From: Planctomycetota bacterium
Lineage (GTDB): Bacteria > Planctomycetota > Planctomycetia > Pirellulales > Pirellulaceae
DNA length: 50,462 bases
Assembly: GCA_029259935.1 (NCBI GenBank)
Contig: JAJDEH010000047.1
Location: 1-50,462, forward strand
Reading direction: 5' to 3'
Shown here: positions 10,391 through 19,131 of the stretch, one piece after another
Layout of the letters: every line of letters begins with the position of its first letter
How positions within the stretch are numbered: the first letter of the stretch is position 1
Translations under genes and position numbers: made by a program
The notes under the pieces: model-generated
The model's database searches: none
Told to the model about the DNA's origin: nothing
The model's input: the letters and a program-made list of their open reading frames with translations, nothing else

Positions 10391-13300
10391 TACGACTGAG
10401 GCACGTGCGTGGACGGCTCGGGCAACTGCACCGATAACGGCGCGGCCGCCGTGCGGAACTGCGAACTATTCTCAGTTGGCATGCGCAGCGTTTCCGTCGA
10501 CCCGGTCTCGTGAGCTGCTCGCGATGATCCATGAATGATGGCTGGCTTTTTACGTGGCCGCTCGACCAACCAACGCAATAGCTGAACCACGGCCACGAAG
10601 GTAATTCCCAAGACGGCCAACTGGCCTACTTGAAGAGCCGCTTGGTGATAGACGAAGCACAGGGCGCACAAGGCCACGCCGCCAGCCAGCATGACGGCCG
10701 GGTGCCTTAGGGCCGGGAAGTAAATCAGCAGCAACCCGGCGAAAAATACTGACGAAGAAACCACCAGAATGATCTGAAATCTGCCAGCCGTGGCGAGCGC
10801 GGTCGGCTGGACGGAACCAAACGAACTGAATACGTAACGGTTGTAGGTTCCCGGCAATTCCTTTCTCGGCACGGCCCCCAACTGCCACTCCAATTCGCTT
10901 TGATTCCAAGCTGGCTGGCGTCTCCAATAAAACCCGTGCCACTTCCAACCATCTCTCCCGTCCTTCACTTCTGGCGTCATGCCATGGGGAGTGAACAGCA
11001 AGTACTCGTCGCCGGGCAAGATCAATTCCCAAAAAGACTGCTGCGGCGTCGTTCCAAGCAACTTGGGAAACTCTGCGGTCGCGGCCCCGCCCTGCGTTCC
11101 GCTGCGAGGCAAAGCATAGGCTGCCTCAACAACGTGCTGTTGCCACTCTGATCGCGGCGGCAGTTTGACCGCAATGGAAGATTCGAGTGATCCAGCGCGT
11201 GAGATCGCCTTGCCATCCAAGGTCAGGTTCTTAAGACGGGCATTCACGGGCAGTTGCAGGATGACTTTGGCGTCATCGGTCGAAAATCGAAACACGGCGC
11301 GATCGTCACGGCCCGTGGCCGCCAGTCGAGACTGAACCCACAATTGTTCGACCACAATCGACCCGTTATCGAGCGGCTCGTCGACAAGCGCGAGCGACAA
11401 TTCAATTTCGTCGGGTGCCTCGTCGCTGGCATACGTGTAAATTTCCGTTCCAGTTTCTTCGGACGGGTCCGTTCCGCGAGGACTCCAATCTTCCTCGGCG
11501 GGCCGCGCCTGAATCGGCCGTTGCGCCACGATGGCCAACTCGCGAATGACGTGCGAGGCTTCGGCCGGGTCGGCGGGCGCGACCAGCGGAATGGTGGGCT
11601 GCGCCTCGTGGTCACGAGCCAATTCCGGCAACGGAATCGTGAACTCAAATTGAAGTGAAAACTGACCCAGACGGCTTCCCCGCAGGTCGATGTGCAGCCG
11701 GCTGAAGTCCGTAACGTGACCAGTCAGGTCGACATCGGTGACTTCAACCCAGTCGAGTTCTTCTTGATCGGAAACAATCTTGAAATCGTGGTTCGCTAGC
11801 AACCATTTCGGCACATCGACATATAAAATGCTGATCGGTTCGTATTCAACGTCGTAGGTGAAGTGATGCCGGACATCAACACGACCCGCAGCAACTTTGC
11901 AAGTTGCGGCCGAAATGATGGATACCTCTCGTTCCTTTACGACATACCGACTGGCAAACGTCGCCGGACCTGAGTCCGCCCCTTTACGATAATAAAGCGG
12001 AGGCAGTTTTCCCCCCGCCTCGACTCCAACGGACGGAGCGGAATCGGAAGTGAGCCCTTTGATTTTTGTATTGTCCGGCGTCAAGACCACGTTGGCCGCC
12101 GGGACGACGGTGACCTCGGCCGACCCAAACGTCGTGCCGTCCGGTTGTGGAATGGGAATCAGGATTTGTGAAGTTTCGTCGTCGTCATTCGCCGGGTCGT
12201 CATTCGCTACGCCGTCGGTTTTCGTTTCTTTGCTGTTGCCCGCTTCGTCGTTGCTGGTCGCCACGTCGGTGGTGCTTGAGTGGCGGCGAATTGCTTGTAT
12301 CGTGATCGTAAACTGATCAAGCGGCTCGGACCTCGTTGGTGAGAGATTGATGACCAAGGGGTTCGTCGGGCCAATTTGTGTTGTCGCGGTATCCACCAAT
12401 GGTTGGCCGGTGATGGGCTGGACTTCCCAGCCTGGCATCTTAATGTCGACGTGATCGATTCGCCCGCCGCGCACGCGATAGCTCAGCTTGGCTTCCAGTC
12501 GCGTCAATTCCGAATCGACGTCTAAACGGTAGGCCGGAGTAACCTCTAAGTGTTGCCGCCTACGAACCACTTGCACTTGAAGTGAACACGGCTGGCCATC
12601 GTAGGCAAAACGATACACGACGCCCGCCTCGCGACGTTTTTGTGGAATTTCCTCTCGACGGATTTTGGGTCCCGGCGTCCATTGCAGCGTCCAGTTGTTA
12701 TCGATAATCAAATCGAAAACACCCGTTTGAAACGGCGAACCCAACACATCGAATCCCGCCAACTCCCGTTCACCGGCCACTGGCATGTCGGGGTTGATGG
12801 AGTCCGCGATGAGGCGAATTTCGTCCGTGGCCGTCGTCTTCTTATCGAGTTCAACCCTGACGATTTGAGACCGTGCATGAACGGGCTGCGCCTTAGGCGT
12901 CTTCGGTTCCACGACGGACACTCGATAACCCGCTTGAACGGTCTTGTCCAATTTCATTCCAGGCGGCAATCGCACGTCGAACGCATCGAAGCCCTCGCCC
13001 GAACTTCGCACTTTGATTCGGGCTTCGCTGTGGATGCCCGTTTTTCCTACAAACGAAGTTTCTATATTCGCTCTGACCCGCAACGTCGGGGAAGACTTAT
13101 CGGTCGCCGACGGTTTGTCACTCCACGTCACTTCGAATCCCGGCCGCAAACTTAAAATGGTCAACAGCTTTCCATGGGTACCCAGTTTTTGAATGTCTTG
13201 CAGATGAGAACCTTCGCTGACGGTCGGCACGCCGATGTTGCCCGGGATTCGCAGTTTCAATCGAGAGCGTACTCGTGGAACATTCAGCTTGAAAGAAGTG

Positions 13301-13887
13301 CTGGCCCCCACGGCATGGGTCGGTGCCGACGCAGTGAAGCTGATGGCGTGTTGCTGATCGGTCGTTCCCCGAATCCAACACATGTGACTCTCTTCTTCAG
13401 CGTCAAACTCGAAAAAGTGTGTCAGTTTCGCGCCCGCGCCGCGGGACTTCGATTCCGGGTGAACGATCGCGTTGGCCAACCCCAGTGGAACTCGAATCCA
13501 CCCGTCGACCAGTGTCACAACTTCCACCTTGAATGTCAGTTCGACCCGCCCGCCCTTAACTTCACCGTCTGCCTGAATGTCTTTTAAGGCGAATCGCTTG
13601 GGCGGATCGGGTTCCATTTTCCTTTTGTACTGGCGATAAATCTCCTCAAACTCTTCAAAGGGCATTTTGAAGTAGGGAATGGGGTTGCCGTCCTTGTCCT
13701 TCAGATAGAAGGTATCAAGCGGCGATTTCTCGACTTGGCCGGATCGCGATTCGGAGGCTGAAGAACCGGAATTGCCCCCGCCGGGTGGTGCGTCACTCTG
13801 CGCATAGGCACCCGGTTGCCCAGCGGCAACGAGCCATACAGCCGACAGAAGAATTCCTAGACGAGAACTCACGGAATGTGCAATCAA
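10390..13887 (-). CDS. Large secreted/membrane protein, single-module relative of the downstream giant, 1165 aa
   Basis: The N-terminus has a signal peptide (LGILLSAVWLVAAGQPGAYA, about residues 10-30), then a low-complexity Gly/Ser linker and a conserved-looking block MPFEEFEEIYRQYKRK at about 75-90. The C-terminus has several membrane segments (about 1040-1115) ending in a basic cytoplasmic tail. Residues about 835-900 (VVEQLWVQSRL, VILQLPVNARLKNLTLDGK) resemble residues about 800-860 of the adjacent giant protein (ALWVWRLGVTSY, LTVKLPADAALQAVEVDG). The two genes overlap by one base and are probably translationally coupled, so the products may act as one envelope complex; that is inference. 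Start TTG at 13887 has AGAGG upstream; a GTG at 13872 is an alternative that keeps the signal peptide. No enzymatic motif seen. Confidence 0.88.
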   Translation of the reverse strand: MIAHSVSSRLGILLSAVWLVAAGQPGAYAQSDAPPGGGNSGSSASESRSGQVEKSPLDTFYLKDKDGNPIPYFKMPFEEFEEIYRQYKRKMEPDPPKRFALKDIQADGEVKGGRVELTFKVEVVTLVDGWIRVPLGLANAIVHPESKSRGAGAKLTHFFEFDAEEESHMCWIRGTTDQQHAISFTASAPTHAVGASTSFKLNVPRVRSRLKLRIPGNIGVPTVSEGSHLQDIQKLGTHGKLLTILSLRPGFEVTWSDKPSATDKSSPTLRVRANIETSFVGKTGIHSEARIKVRSSGEGFDAFDVRLPPGMKLDKTVQAGYRVSVVEPKTPKAQPVHARSQIVRVELDKKTTATDEIRLIADSINPDMPVAGERELAGFDVLGSPFQTGVFDLIIDNNWTLQWTPGPKIRREEIPQKRREAGVVYRFAYDGQPCSLQVQVVRRRQHLEVTPAYRLDVDSELTRLEAKLSYRVRGGRIDHVDIKMPGWEVQPITGQPLVDTATTQIGPTNPLVINLSPTRSEPLDQFTITIQAIRRHSSTTDVATSNDEAGNSKETKTDGVANDDPANDDDETSQILIPIPQPDGTTFGSAEVTVVPAANVVLTPDNTKIKGLTSDSAPSVGVEAGGKLPPLYYRKGADSGPATFASRYVVKEREVSIISAATCKVAAGRVDVRHHFTYDVEYEPISILYVDVPKWLLANHDFKIVSDQEELDWVEVTDVDLTGHVTDFSRLHIDLRGSRLGQFSLQFEFTIPLPELARDHEAQPTIPLVAPADPAEASHVIRELAIVAQRPIQARPAEEDWSPRGTDPSEETGTEIYTYASDEAPDEIELSLALVDEPLDNGSIVVEQLWVQSRLAATGRDDRAVFRFSTDDAKVILQLPVNARLKNLTLDGKAISRAGSLESSIAVKLPPRSEWQQHVVEAAYALPRSGTQGGAATAEFPKLLGTTPQQSFWELILPGDEYLLFTPHGMTPEVKDGRDGWKWHGFYWRRQPAWNQSELEWQLGAVPRKELPGTYNRYVFSSFGSVQPTALATAGRFQIILVVSSSVFFAGLLLIYFPALRHPAVMLAGGVALCALCFVYHQAALQVGQLAVLGITFVAVVQLLRWLVERPRKKPAIIHGSSRAAHETGSTETLRMPTENSSQFRTAAAPLSVQLPEPSTHVPQS

Positions 13888-14274
13888 CTATCGCCTCTTG
13901 CGCTAGCTGCTCCGTAAAAGAAAAGAGTTGGTGCAGTCATGCGATGCTCGCTGCCTGCATCATTTAGTTTACTCGCCTCGTCAATTCGCTGAAAGCTGAA
14001 GGCGAGGTGAAATTGAATAATTGGGCACTTTAAGACACCCGCTATCGGGTGGAAAAGGTGTCGAATAGACCAGTTTTGAGGGCAATTCCAGCAGACAGTC
14101 CGACTTCGCCGAGTCGCCGTCCGTGCGCGTCACGTGTCTTGGCGTTGACACTTGAACGTGAAACCAGCCAACTGGAATCACGTTCGACTGTGGGCCTGCT
14201 CACAGACCCCACGAGTTCACCCTTCAAAAATGAAAGCCGGCGGGGGAAAGCTTGTTACCTTGGAGGGAATTCTC
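13888..14274. other. Divergent intergenic region
   Basis: This stretch separates the minus-strand giant-protein operon from the plus-strand repeat protein and must hold promoters for both. A TTGACA hexamer occurs at 14145-14150, but no convincing -10 box lies 16-18 bp downstream, so I do not call a promoter. Open frames here look spurious. The leader right before 14275 holds a strong GGAGGG. Confidence 0.5.
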
Positions 14275-14628
14275 ATGCGAATTGGAATGTTTTCTGTTTT
14301 GGTGTTGGTGGCAATTAGCGCTCTGGTGTTCATCCCCGACCGCGCGTCGGCACGGCATCGTGGATATGGCTATGGGGGCTACGGCTACCAGGGCCATGGA
14401 AATCGCGGCTATCGCAGCAGCGGCTATCGCAGCAGCGGTTATCGAAGCAGCGGTTATCGAAGTTATGGCTCTCGGAGCTATGGATATGGGAACCGGGGCG
14501 GCTACCACCGAAGCTATCACTATCCCGGTGCCTATCGACATTACGGCTATGGCTATCCGGGACGAAGTTATTCTCGAAGCCGAAGCCATGGTGGTTACTC
14601 GCAACACTACTCTCGCTATCGCTACTAA
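14275..14628 (+). CDS. Small secreted Gly/Tyr/Arg/Ser-rich repeat protein, 117 aa
   Basis: The start is ATG 14275, set by GGAGGG at 14262-14267 with 7-base spacing; the frame is open further upstream but without such a site. A signal peptide (MRIGMFSVLVLVAISALVFI, then ASA) is followed by a mature part of about 90 residues made almost wholly of Gly, Tyr, Arg, Ser and His. It includes a perfect pentapeptide repeat GYRSS four times in a row, coded by near-identical 15-bp units at about 14405-14463, and then RSYGSRSYGYGNRGG. No Cys and few acidic residues, so the mature protein is strongly basic. Similar low-complexity exported proteins are common in planctomycetes without known function; a cell-surface or polyanion-binding role is a guess. 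A strong hairpin terminator follows. Confidence 0.85.
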   Translation: MRIGMFSVLVLVAISALVFIPDRASARHRGYGYGGYGYQGHGNRGYRSSGYRSSGYRSSGYRSYGSRSYGYGNRGGYHRSYHYPGAYRHYGYGYPGRSYSRSRSHGGYSQHYSRYRY

Positions 14629-14702
14629 CGTGTGAATGTAAGCCGACTCGTTTCGGCAGCGTGTCGGCAGCAACGCGTGGTCATCGACCTCGACAACCTT
14701 GC

Positions 14703-14742
14703 AGATGGGCCTTCGGTGCCGTTTTCGAAGGCCCGTCTTCTT
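14703..14742 (+). terminator. Strong hairpin terminator after the repeat protein
   Basis: AGATGGGCCTTCG (14703-14715) pairs with CGAAGGCCCGTCT (14726-14738) across a 10-base loop, giving a 13-bp stem with one G-U pair. It is followed by a short pyrimidine run (TCTTCTT) rather than a pure U tract. It sits about 75 bp after the repeat-protein stop and before the convergent M50 protease gene, so it could serve both directions. Confidence 0.7.
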
Positions 14743-14860
14743 GCATCCACGAATCGCCAAGCTGACGTCTAGCTGCCAGGAGATTGGAAACAGGCGTTGC
14801 GGGCCGTTTGGTCGCTCAATGCGCGACGTGCCTGTCGCCCGCTGTTCGCGCGGCCAGCGG

Positions 14861-15907
14861 TTAGAAATTGAGGATAAACACGCGCGGCGGAAAACAGAGA
14901 ATGGGAATCGCAAACGAAGCGCAGCCCAACACCGTCCGAAACCAACCAAGGGGAACCTTGTCGTCGCTGGTCGGCGGATGGTCAGTTCCCAGCATCAGCA
15001 CCAAAATCACCATTAAAGCAAGTGGGTGAAACCAGGTGTACGTGACATAAGCGATCGAAGCAACCATGAACCCGCGGGCAATCCAGTGGGCCGCTTTGCC
15101 GCAGATCGTGTAAGTGACATGACCGCCGTCAAGTTGGCTGATGGGAAACATGTTCAACCCCGTCACGACCAGCCCGAACCAGCCCGCCATGAAGAAAGGG
15201 TTGACCTGCGAAATGGCGACGTAACATCCCGGCTCGTAACCGGGCGGTTGGTAGAAATTCATGAGCCAGCGGACGGCAATCGGGATGTCCAGTTCAATAC
15301 CGTAACTGGGGGTGGTCAAATCCAAAGTCATGGTGCCATACCACATGATCGGCACCGCGAAGATTAGTCCGGCCAGGGGCCCCGCGATCCCGATGTCAAA
15401 AATCTGACGCCGGTTCGCCATGTAGGGATTCATCACGATCACCGCTCCCAAAGTCCCTAGTGGATTCGCGGGAAAGGGAATGAAGATCGGCAAACTTGCG
15501 CGAATGCGATAGAACACGGTGGCAAAAAAATGTCCCAGTTCATGGGTTAACAAGATCGCCAACGCACACGCCATGTAGGCCAGACCTTGAGGCCAGTGTT
15601 TCAAAATGACCATCCGAGTGGATAGGAAGTGATCTTGCCAACCCGCGTTGAAAACGGCGATCGGCGCCCAATCGGTCGCGCCGACCCAAAATGTTGACAG
15701 GCAGGTCAAGAGAAATAGAACCACGGGAATGACGATCCGACGACGACGACTTTGAGGCGAGCGGACCACCTCGGCATCGACAATCTCACCGGCGGGCGAA
15801 TTTTGGGGCGCCTCTTCCCAAGGCGCGACGTCCGGCGCGGAAACCACGTCGAACCGCTCTTCTGGCGGGTGGGTCGGGTTGTCCCGGGGGAGTTGTTCGT
15901 GGGCCAT
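14861..15907 (-). CDS. Site-2-protease family (M50) membrane zinc metalloprotease
   Basis: The 348-residue protein carries both zinc-site motifs of M50 intramembrane proteases: HELGH at 122-126 inside a hydrophobic segment (ILLTHELGHFFATVF), and the third ligand in LDGGH at 259-263 (N-M-F-P-I-S-Q-L-D-G-G-H). About six hydrophobic segments are visible. The first 55 residues are hydrophilic, acidic and Pro-rich and should be cytoplasmic. No PDZ domain is seen between the two motifs, unlike RseP; the layout is closer to the PDZ-less, EcsB-like/plant-type M50 group. Substrate is unknown. Its neighbour genes (HDOD, kinase) are also regulatory, but each is separated by intergenic DNA. Confidence 0.9.
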   Translation of the reverse strand: MAHEQLPRDNPTHPPEERFDVVSAPDVAPWEEAPQNSPAGEIVDAEVVRSPQSRRRRIVIPVVLFLLTCLSTFWVGATDWAPIAVFNAGWQDHFLSTRMVILKHWPQGLAYMACALAILLTHELGHFFATVFYRIRASLPIFIPFPANPLGTLGAVIVMNPYMANRRQIFDIGIAGPLAGLIFAVPIMWYGTMTLDLTTPSYGIELDIPIAVRWLMNFYQPPGYEPGCYVAISQVNPFFMAGWFGLVVTGLNMFPISQLDGGHVTYTICGKAAHWIARGFMVASIAYVTYTWFHPLALMVILVLMLGTDHPPTSDDKVPLGWFRTVLGCASFAIPILCFPPRVFILNF

Positions 15908-15975
15908 TTCGCCAACATACCACAGGCAAGCGCACTTGATCCATGCGGGTTGAATGGGGCCAATTGGCGGGCGAT

Positions 15976-17598
15976 TTAATACAATTCAATACTCTTCACG
16001 CCCGCGCCACCACCACCGCCGCCCGCTTTGGACGCATACAAGCAACGCTCCGCCGACTCGATCAACTCATGCCCAGGAAAATTTCTCGGCGGTACCGACA
16101 GACTGGCGATACCGGCGCTGACGGTCAGGGGTTGGCTGCGGCGCGAATTCGGGACTTGTGCGTCTTCATTCAAGTCTTGGCTAACCTGTCGGGCGAGGTC
16201 GACGACATGGGCCCGGTCATGATCTTCCAAAATCAGGGCGAATCGGGAACCGCCCAGGTGCAAAATCGAATCGGGCGCGTCACACACAAAATCAAGCGCC
16301 GAGGCCAGCATGTGAACTCGCTGTTCAGCACCGTCGATCCCGCGGTCCACGATCATGTCTTCATAACGATCCAATTCGATCAGCATGAGGCTGAGCGGAC
16401 AGCGATTCTGACGGCAGATCTGCACGGCCGCATCGACTTGGCCGATAAAGCCCAACTCGGACGTCGACTCGGGCATCGAATCACAGCTCTCTCGCACCAA
16501 CGTCGCCGCCATATTGGCAACCGCCGCGCGGGCCGAGTTCGATGACGACCCCGCATGCAGCAGGCTCAGTTCGGCTTCGTCGGCTAGTGTCCGCTGAGCT
16601 GGGCTCCAACCTTTTCGCTCTCGATCGGGCCAAGCACCGCCGGCCGGATCAGCGGCCATGCCTTCCGTCAATTCGGCCATTTGCGCATGGGCACTGGCTA
16701 AGATTTCGACAAAATCTAAATCGTCTGACAGATCGATCGACCACACCTCGGCCAACTCGGCGACGGTGGACGCCAGTTGCAACACGAATTCTTCCATTTG
16801 AGTGGGAGAGACTTCGCGATACTGCTGGCCTAATTCAAATATCACCGGCAGCATGTTGGTACGCGTGGCCGTCAGCAATTGAGAAATCGAATCGGCCAGA
16901 TGCAGAATTTGGCAAAGTGCCAATTCGTCCTCTGGCAATTCAGACCAATTCGCGGAATCGCGAGAACTGCCGACGGCACGAATCAGGATCTCGGGCAACG
17001 ACCAGGCTTCCAGCATGCGAGCGCTCAACACCGCGTGGTCGAATCCCAGTGTGTCGAGTTCCAATTTGGGAATGTCGATTCCCTCTTGCCGAGCTTCAGC
17101 AAGGAACGTCGTGTAAGACTCGCCCAGTTGTTGGATCAGCACCAACATGCCAATATCTTGCAACAGGGCCGCGATGAACGGTTCGTCGCCCGATTGTTTC
17201 CAAAACTGTTGGCTCAATTCACGGGCCGCAACCGACTTGATCAGGGTGCCCTTCCAATATTGCGTGAGGATTTTGACATCCACGCCTTCGAATAATTCCT
17301 TGGGCAGACTGAATCCAAGGACCAACATCTTCAGCGGCTTGATCCCCAGCAAGGCCAGCGCGTGCGACAGGCTGGTCACTTTGCCGCTCAAGCCAAACAG
17401 CGAACTGTTGGCCACGCGCAGCACCTTGACCACGAGCGCGGGATCATTTTCCAAGCATTCCTTTAGGGCCTGCGTATCGACGGTTGGCTGATTGGTGAGG
17501 TCCAGAACTTGAACCGCGACCGATGGCAGCGAGTACATCGTTCTCGATTTGCGCACAAGTTCATCAAGAATGCCGTGGCTGGAGTCTTGCAGGGGCAT
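15976..17598 (-). CDS. HDOD-domain protein with degenerate C-terminal GGDEF domain
   Basis: Residues about 10-215 form an HDOD domain (SLPSVAVQVLDL, NDPALVVKVLRVANSSLFG, LSHALALLGIKPLKMLVLG), a non-catalytic relative of HD phosphohydrolases used as a signalling scaffold. A linker region (about 220-370) leads to a GGDEF-like fold (about 375-540). It has the LMLIELDRYEDMIVDRG and LTVSAGIASL landmarks, but the active-site loop reads GGSRF (about 448-452) instead of GGDEF/GGEEF, so diguanylate cyclase activity is not expected. A run of six glycines follows RCLYASKA near the end. The domain may bind GTP or c-di-GMP or act as a dimer module. It lies upstream of and separate from the M50 gene on the same strand. 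Confidence 0.9.
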   Translation of the reverse strand: MPLQDSSHGILDELVRKSRTMYSLPSVAVQVLDLTNQPTVDTQALKECLENDPALVVKVLRVANSSLFGLSGKVTSLSHALALLGIKPLKMLVLGFSLPKELFEGVDVKILTQYWKGTLIKSVAARELSQQFWKQSGDEPFIAALLQDIGMLVLIQQLGESYTTFLAEARQEGIDIPKLELDTLGFDHAVLSARMLEAWSLPEILIRAVGSSRDSANWSELPEDELALCQILHLADSISQLLTATRTNMLPVIFELGQQYREVSPTQMEEFVLQLASTVAELAEVWSIDLSDDLDFVEILASAHAQMAELTEGMAADPAGGAWPDRERKGWSPAQRTLADEAELSLLHAGSSSNSARAAVANMAATLVRESCDSMPESTSELGFIGQVDAAVQICRQNRCPLSLMLIELDRYEDMIVDRGIDGAEQRVHMLASALDFVCDAPDSILHLGGSRFALILEDHDRAHVVDLARQVSQDLNEDAQVPNSRRSQPLTVSAGIASLSVPPRNFPGHELIESAERCLYASKAGGGGGGAGVKSIELY

Positions 17599-17897
17599 AG
17601 CCGATTTTCTGCCAGAGAAATTGAATTTGGGGCCCGGACCGGGAAGGGCAGTCCCTTCTAATAAAGTAGCTTATGGGACGGCTGATCTAGGCAGAGGACG
17701 ACCGCTAAAACCGGCACAATCAAACTTTGGCGGCTTTTTTTGAGACTCGAACGCGCGTCCGCCACTCCCGGCCGAACCCCTAGCAACCGGACGAACGATT
17801 GCGACCGCTCTCCCTGCAACGAAATACGCAAATGTCCCTTTTCGTCTTGCTGGGCCAGAAAGGACCGCTTCGCGTTCTCCGTTTCAAGCCGGCGTGT

Positions 17898-18923
17898 TCA
17901 ACCACCAAAGTACCAGGCGGCACAAATGAGCAGAACGATCACGAAGAAGATCGCCGCCATCGATTTCCAGGAGACGCTCTGATAGTCGTTGGCCAGATGC
18001 GCATGTGACAATCGTTCGCTGACTGCTTGTCGCCCTTGCTCGACAACGGTCGAAGCCGGTACATCTTCTTCGTTGCTTGCGGCCAGTGAAGTTGCCCGCG
18101 CGGGCGTCGGATCGAGAATCTCCATGATCGTGCCCTGCACGTTGCGCGCATTGAAGGGCCGGTCTTGGGGGGATTTTTCCAACAGGCGGCCAATCACCTC
18201 GTCGAATTGCTGCGGGCACGACAGTTCGAAGTCGCTCACGCGCGGCGGCGCGCTATGCAAATGTTGCTCAAAAATCTGCGCGAAGTTATCGCCTTGGTAA
18301 GGCGGCCGGCCCGCGAGCATTTCGAACAGCACACAGCCCAACGCGTACAAGTCGGCTTGTCCGGTCACCGCCTGTTCGCCCTGAATCTGTTCGGGCGGCA
18401 TGTAGTAGTAAGAACCGACCGTCAAACCGTCGGCGGTGATCGTCTTGGCGTTGGCGTCGCGGGCGATTCCAAAGTCGCACAGCTTGACTTCGCCTTCCTC
18501 GGTGAACAACAGGTTGGCCGGCTTGAGATCGCGATGAATGATGCCGTGATTGTGGGCATGTTGCAGAGCCGAACAAATCTGCACGGCGATCGTCGCCACC
18601 TCGCGCCACGGCAAGCGCTCGTCGCGGGCCAGCAACTCTTTCAGCGATCCGCCGGAAACCAGTTCCATGGTGTAAAAAAGCTGTTTCTTTTCCCGTCCCC
18701 CGCCGAAATAGCGGACGATGTGGGGATGTGATAATTTTTCCAGAATCATCATCTCGCGGGCAAAGCGGGCTGAAATTAGTTTGTCGTCCGAGACCGTGGG
18801 ATGCAGAATCTTCAGAGCCACGTCCTGGCCGTGGGGCAAATCGGTGGCGCGATAGATCGCACCAACCGTGCCCACCCCGATGCTTTCGTGCAATTCGAAT
18901 TCTTCAAGCCATCGCTTGGCCAA
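17898..18923 (-). CDS. Membrane-anchored Hanks-type Ser/Thr protein kinase
   Basis: All core kinase elements are present in 341 residues: Gly-rich loop (SIGVGTVGAIY, 14-24), the ATP lysine K38 in VALKIL, catalytic HRDLKPAN (130-137), DFG (150-152), the activation-segment end MPPEQ, and the ALGCVLFEMLAGRPPY helix. A linker after about 270 leads to one C-terminal membrane helix (about 322-340) that ends five residues before the stop, so no sensor domain follows the membrane. The start is TTG 18923, supported by GAGGAG six bases upstream. Planctomycetes carry many such kinases. The 299 bp downstream before the HDOD gene hold nothing I can name apart from a T-tract at 17732-17738. Confidence 0.93.
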   Translation of the reverse strand: MAKRWLEEFELHESIGVGTVGAIYRATDLPHGQDVALKILHPTVSDDKLISARFAREMMILEKLSHPHIVRYFGGGREKKQLFYTMELVSGGSLKELLARDERLPWREVATIAVQICSALQHAHNHGIIHRDLKPANLLFTEEGEVKLCDFGIARDANAKTITADGLTVGSYYYMPPEQIQGEQAVTGQADLYALGCVLFEMLAGRPPYQGDNFAQIFEQHLHSAPPRVSDFELSCPQQFDEVIGRLLEKSPQDRPFNARNVQGTIMEILDPTPARATSLAASNEEDVPASTVVEQGRQAVSERLSHAHLANDYQSVSWKSMAAIFFVIVLLICAAWYFGG

Positions 18924-18954
18924 CGGTCACTCCTCGGGCGGCGGAGCCGCAAAC

Positions 18955-19015
18955 CAAATCCGAATATCGAAATCCGAAACAAAGTCGAATTCCGAATGTT
19001 CAAATTACAGAAACG
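18955..19015. repeat. Short CCGAAT/CGAAATCCGAA-type repetitive patch
   Basis: The tract contains repeated variants of ATCCGAA (ATCCGAATATCGAAATCCG, then GAATTCCGAATG). Translated, it gives the RNPK/IEIRNK-like strings I associate with spurious open frames in planctomycete intergenic DNA. It sits directly upstream of the kinase gene. Function unknown. Confidence 0.5.
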
Positions 19016-19089
19016 GCTGGGTTAGTTGATGGAGGAATGTTGTTGCATTGGTGTCAAGTTTCAGCGACCAACGGGTGCGGGTCAATTAG

Positions 19090-19131
19090 TCCGAGCGATA
19101 GCTCGTATTGGTCTGAGGTACTGCCTCGCTG
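19090..19131 (+). repeat. REP-like two-hairpin dispersed repeat, copy 1
   Basis: About 42 bp matching the reverse complement of 22262-22303 with about four to five mismatches. The unit has two small hairpins: CGAGC-GATA-GCTCG, then GAGG paired with CCTC, joined by the invariant TATTGGTC. The shared ends (CCGAGCGAT at the left, CTGCCTCGCT at the right) define the unit. It lies in intergenic DNA upstream of the kinase gene. Confidence 0.75.

Noticed and set aside
14405..14463. CRISPR-like 15-bp tandem repeats
   Set aside because: They are contiguous coding repeats without spacers, in frame within a signal-peptide protein.
14224..14949. 241-aa minus-strand open frame with repetitive Ala/Ile sequence
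   Set aside because: The repeats are the complement of the GYRSS gene, which has the signal peptide and ribosome site.
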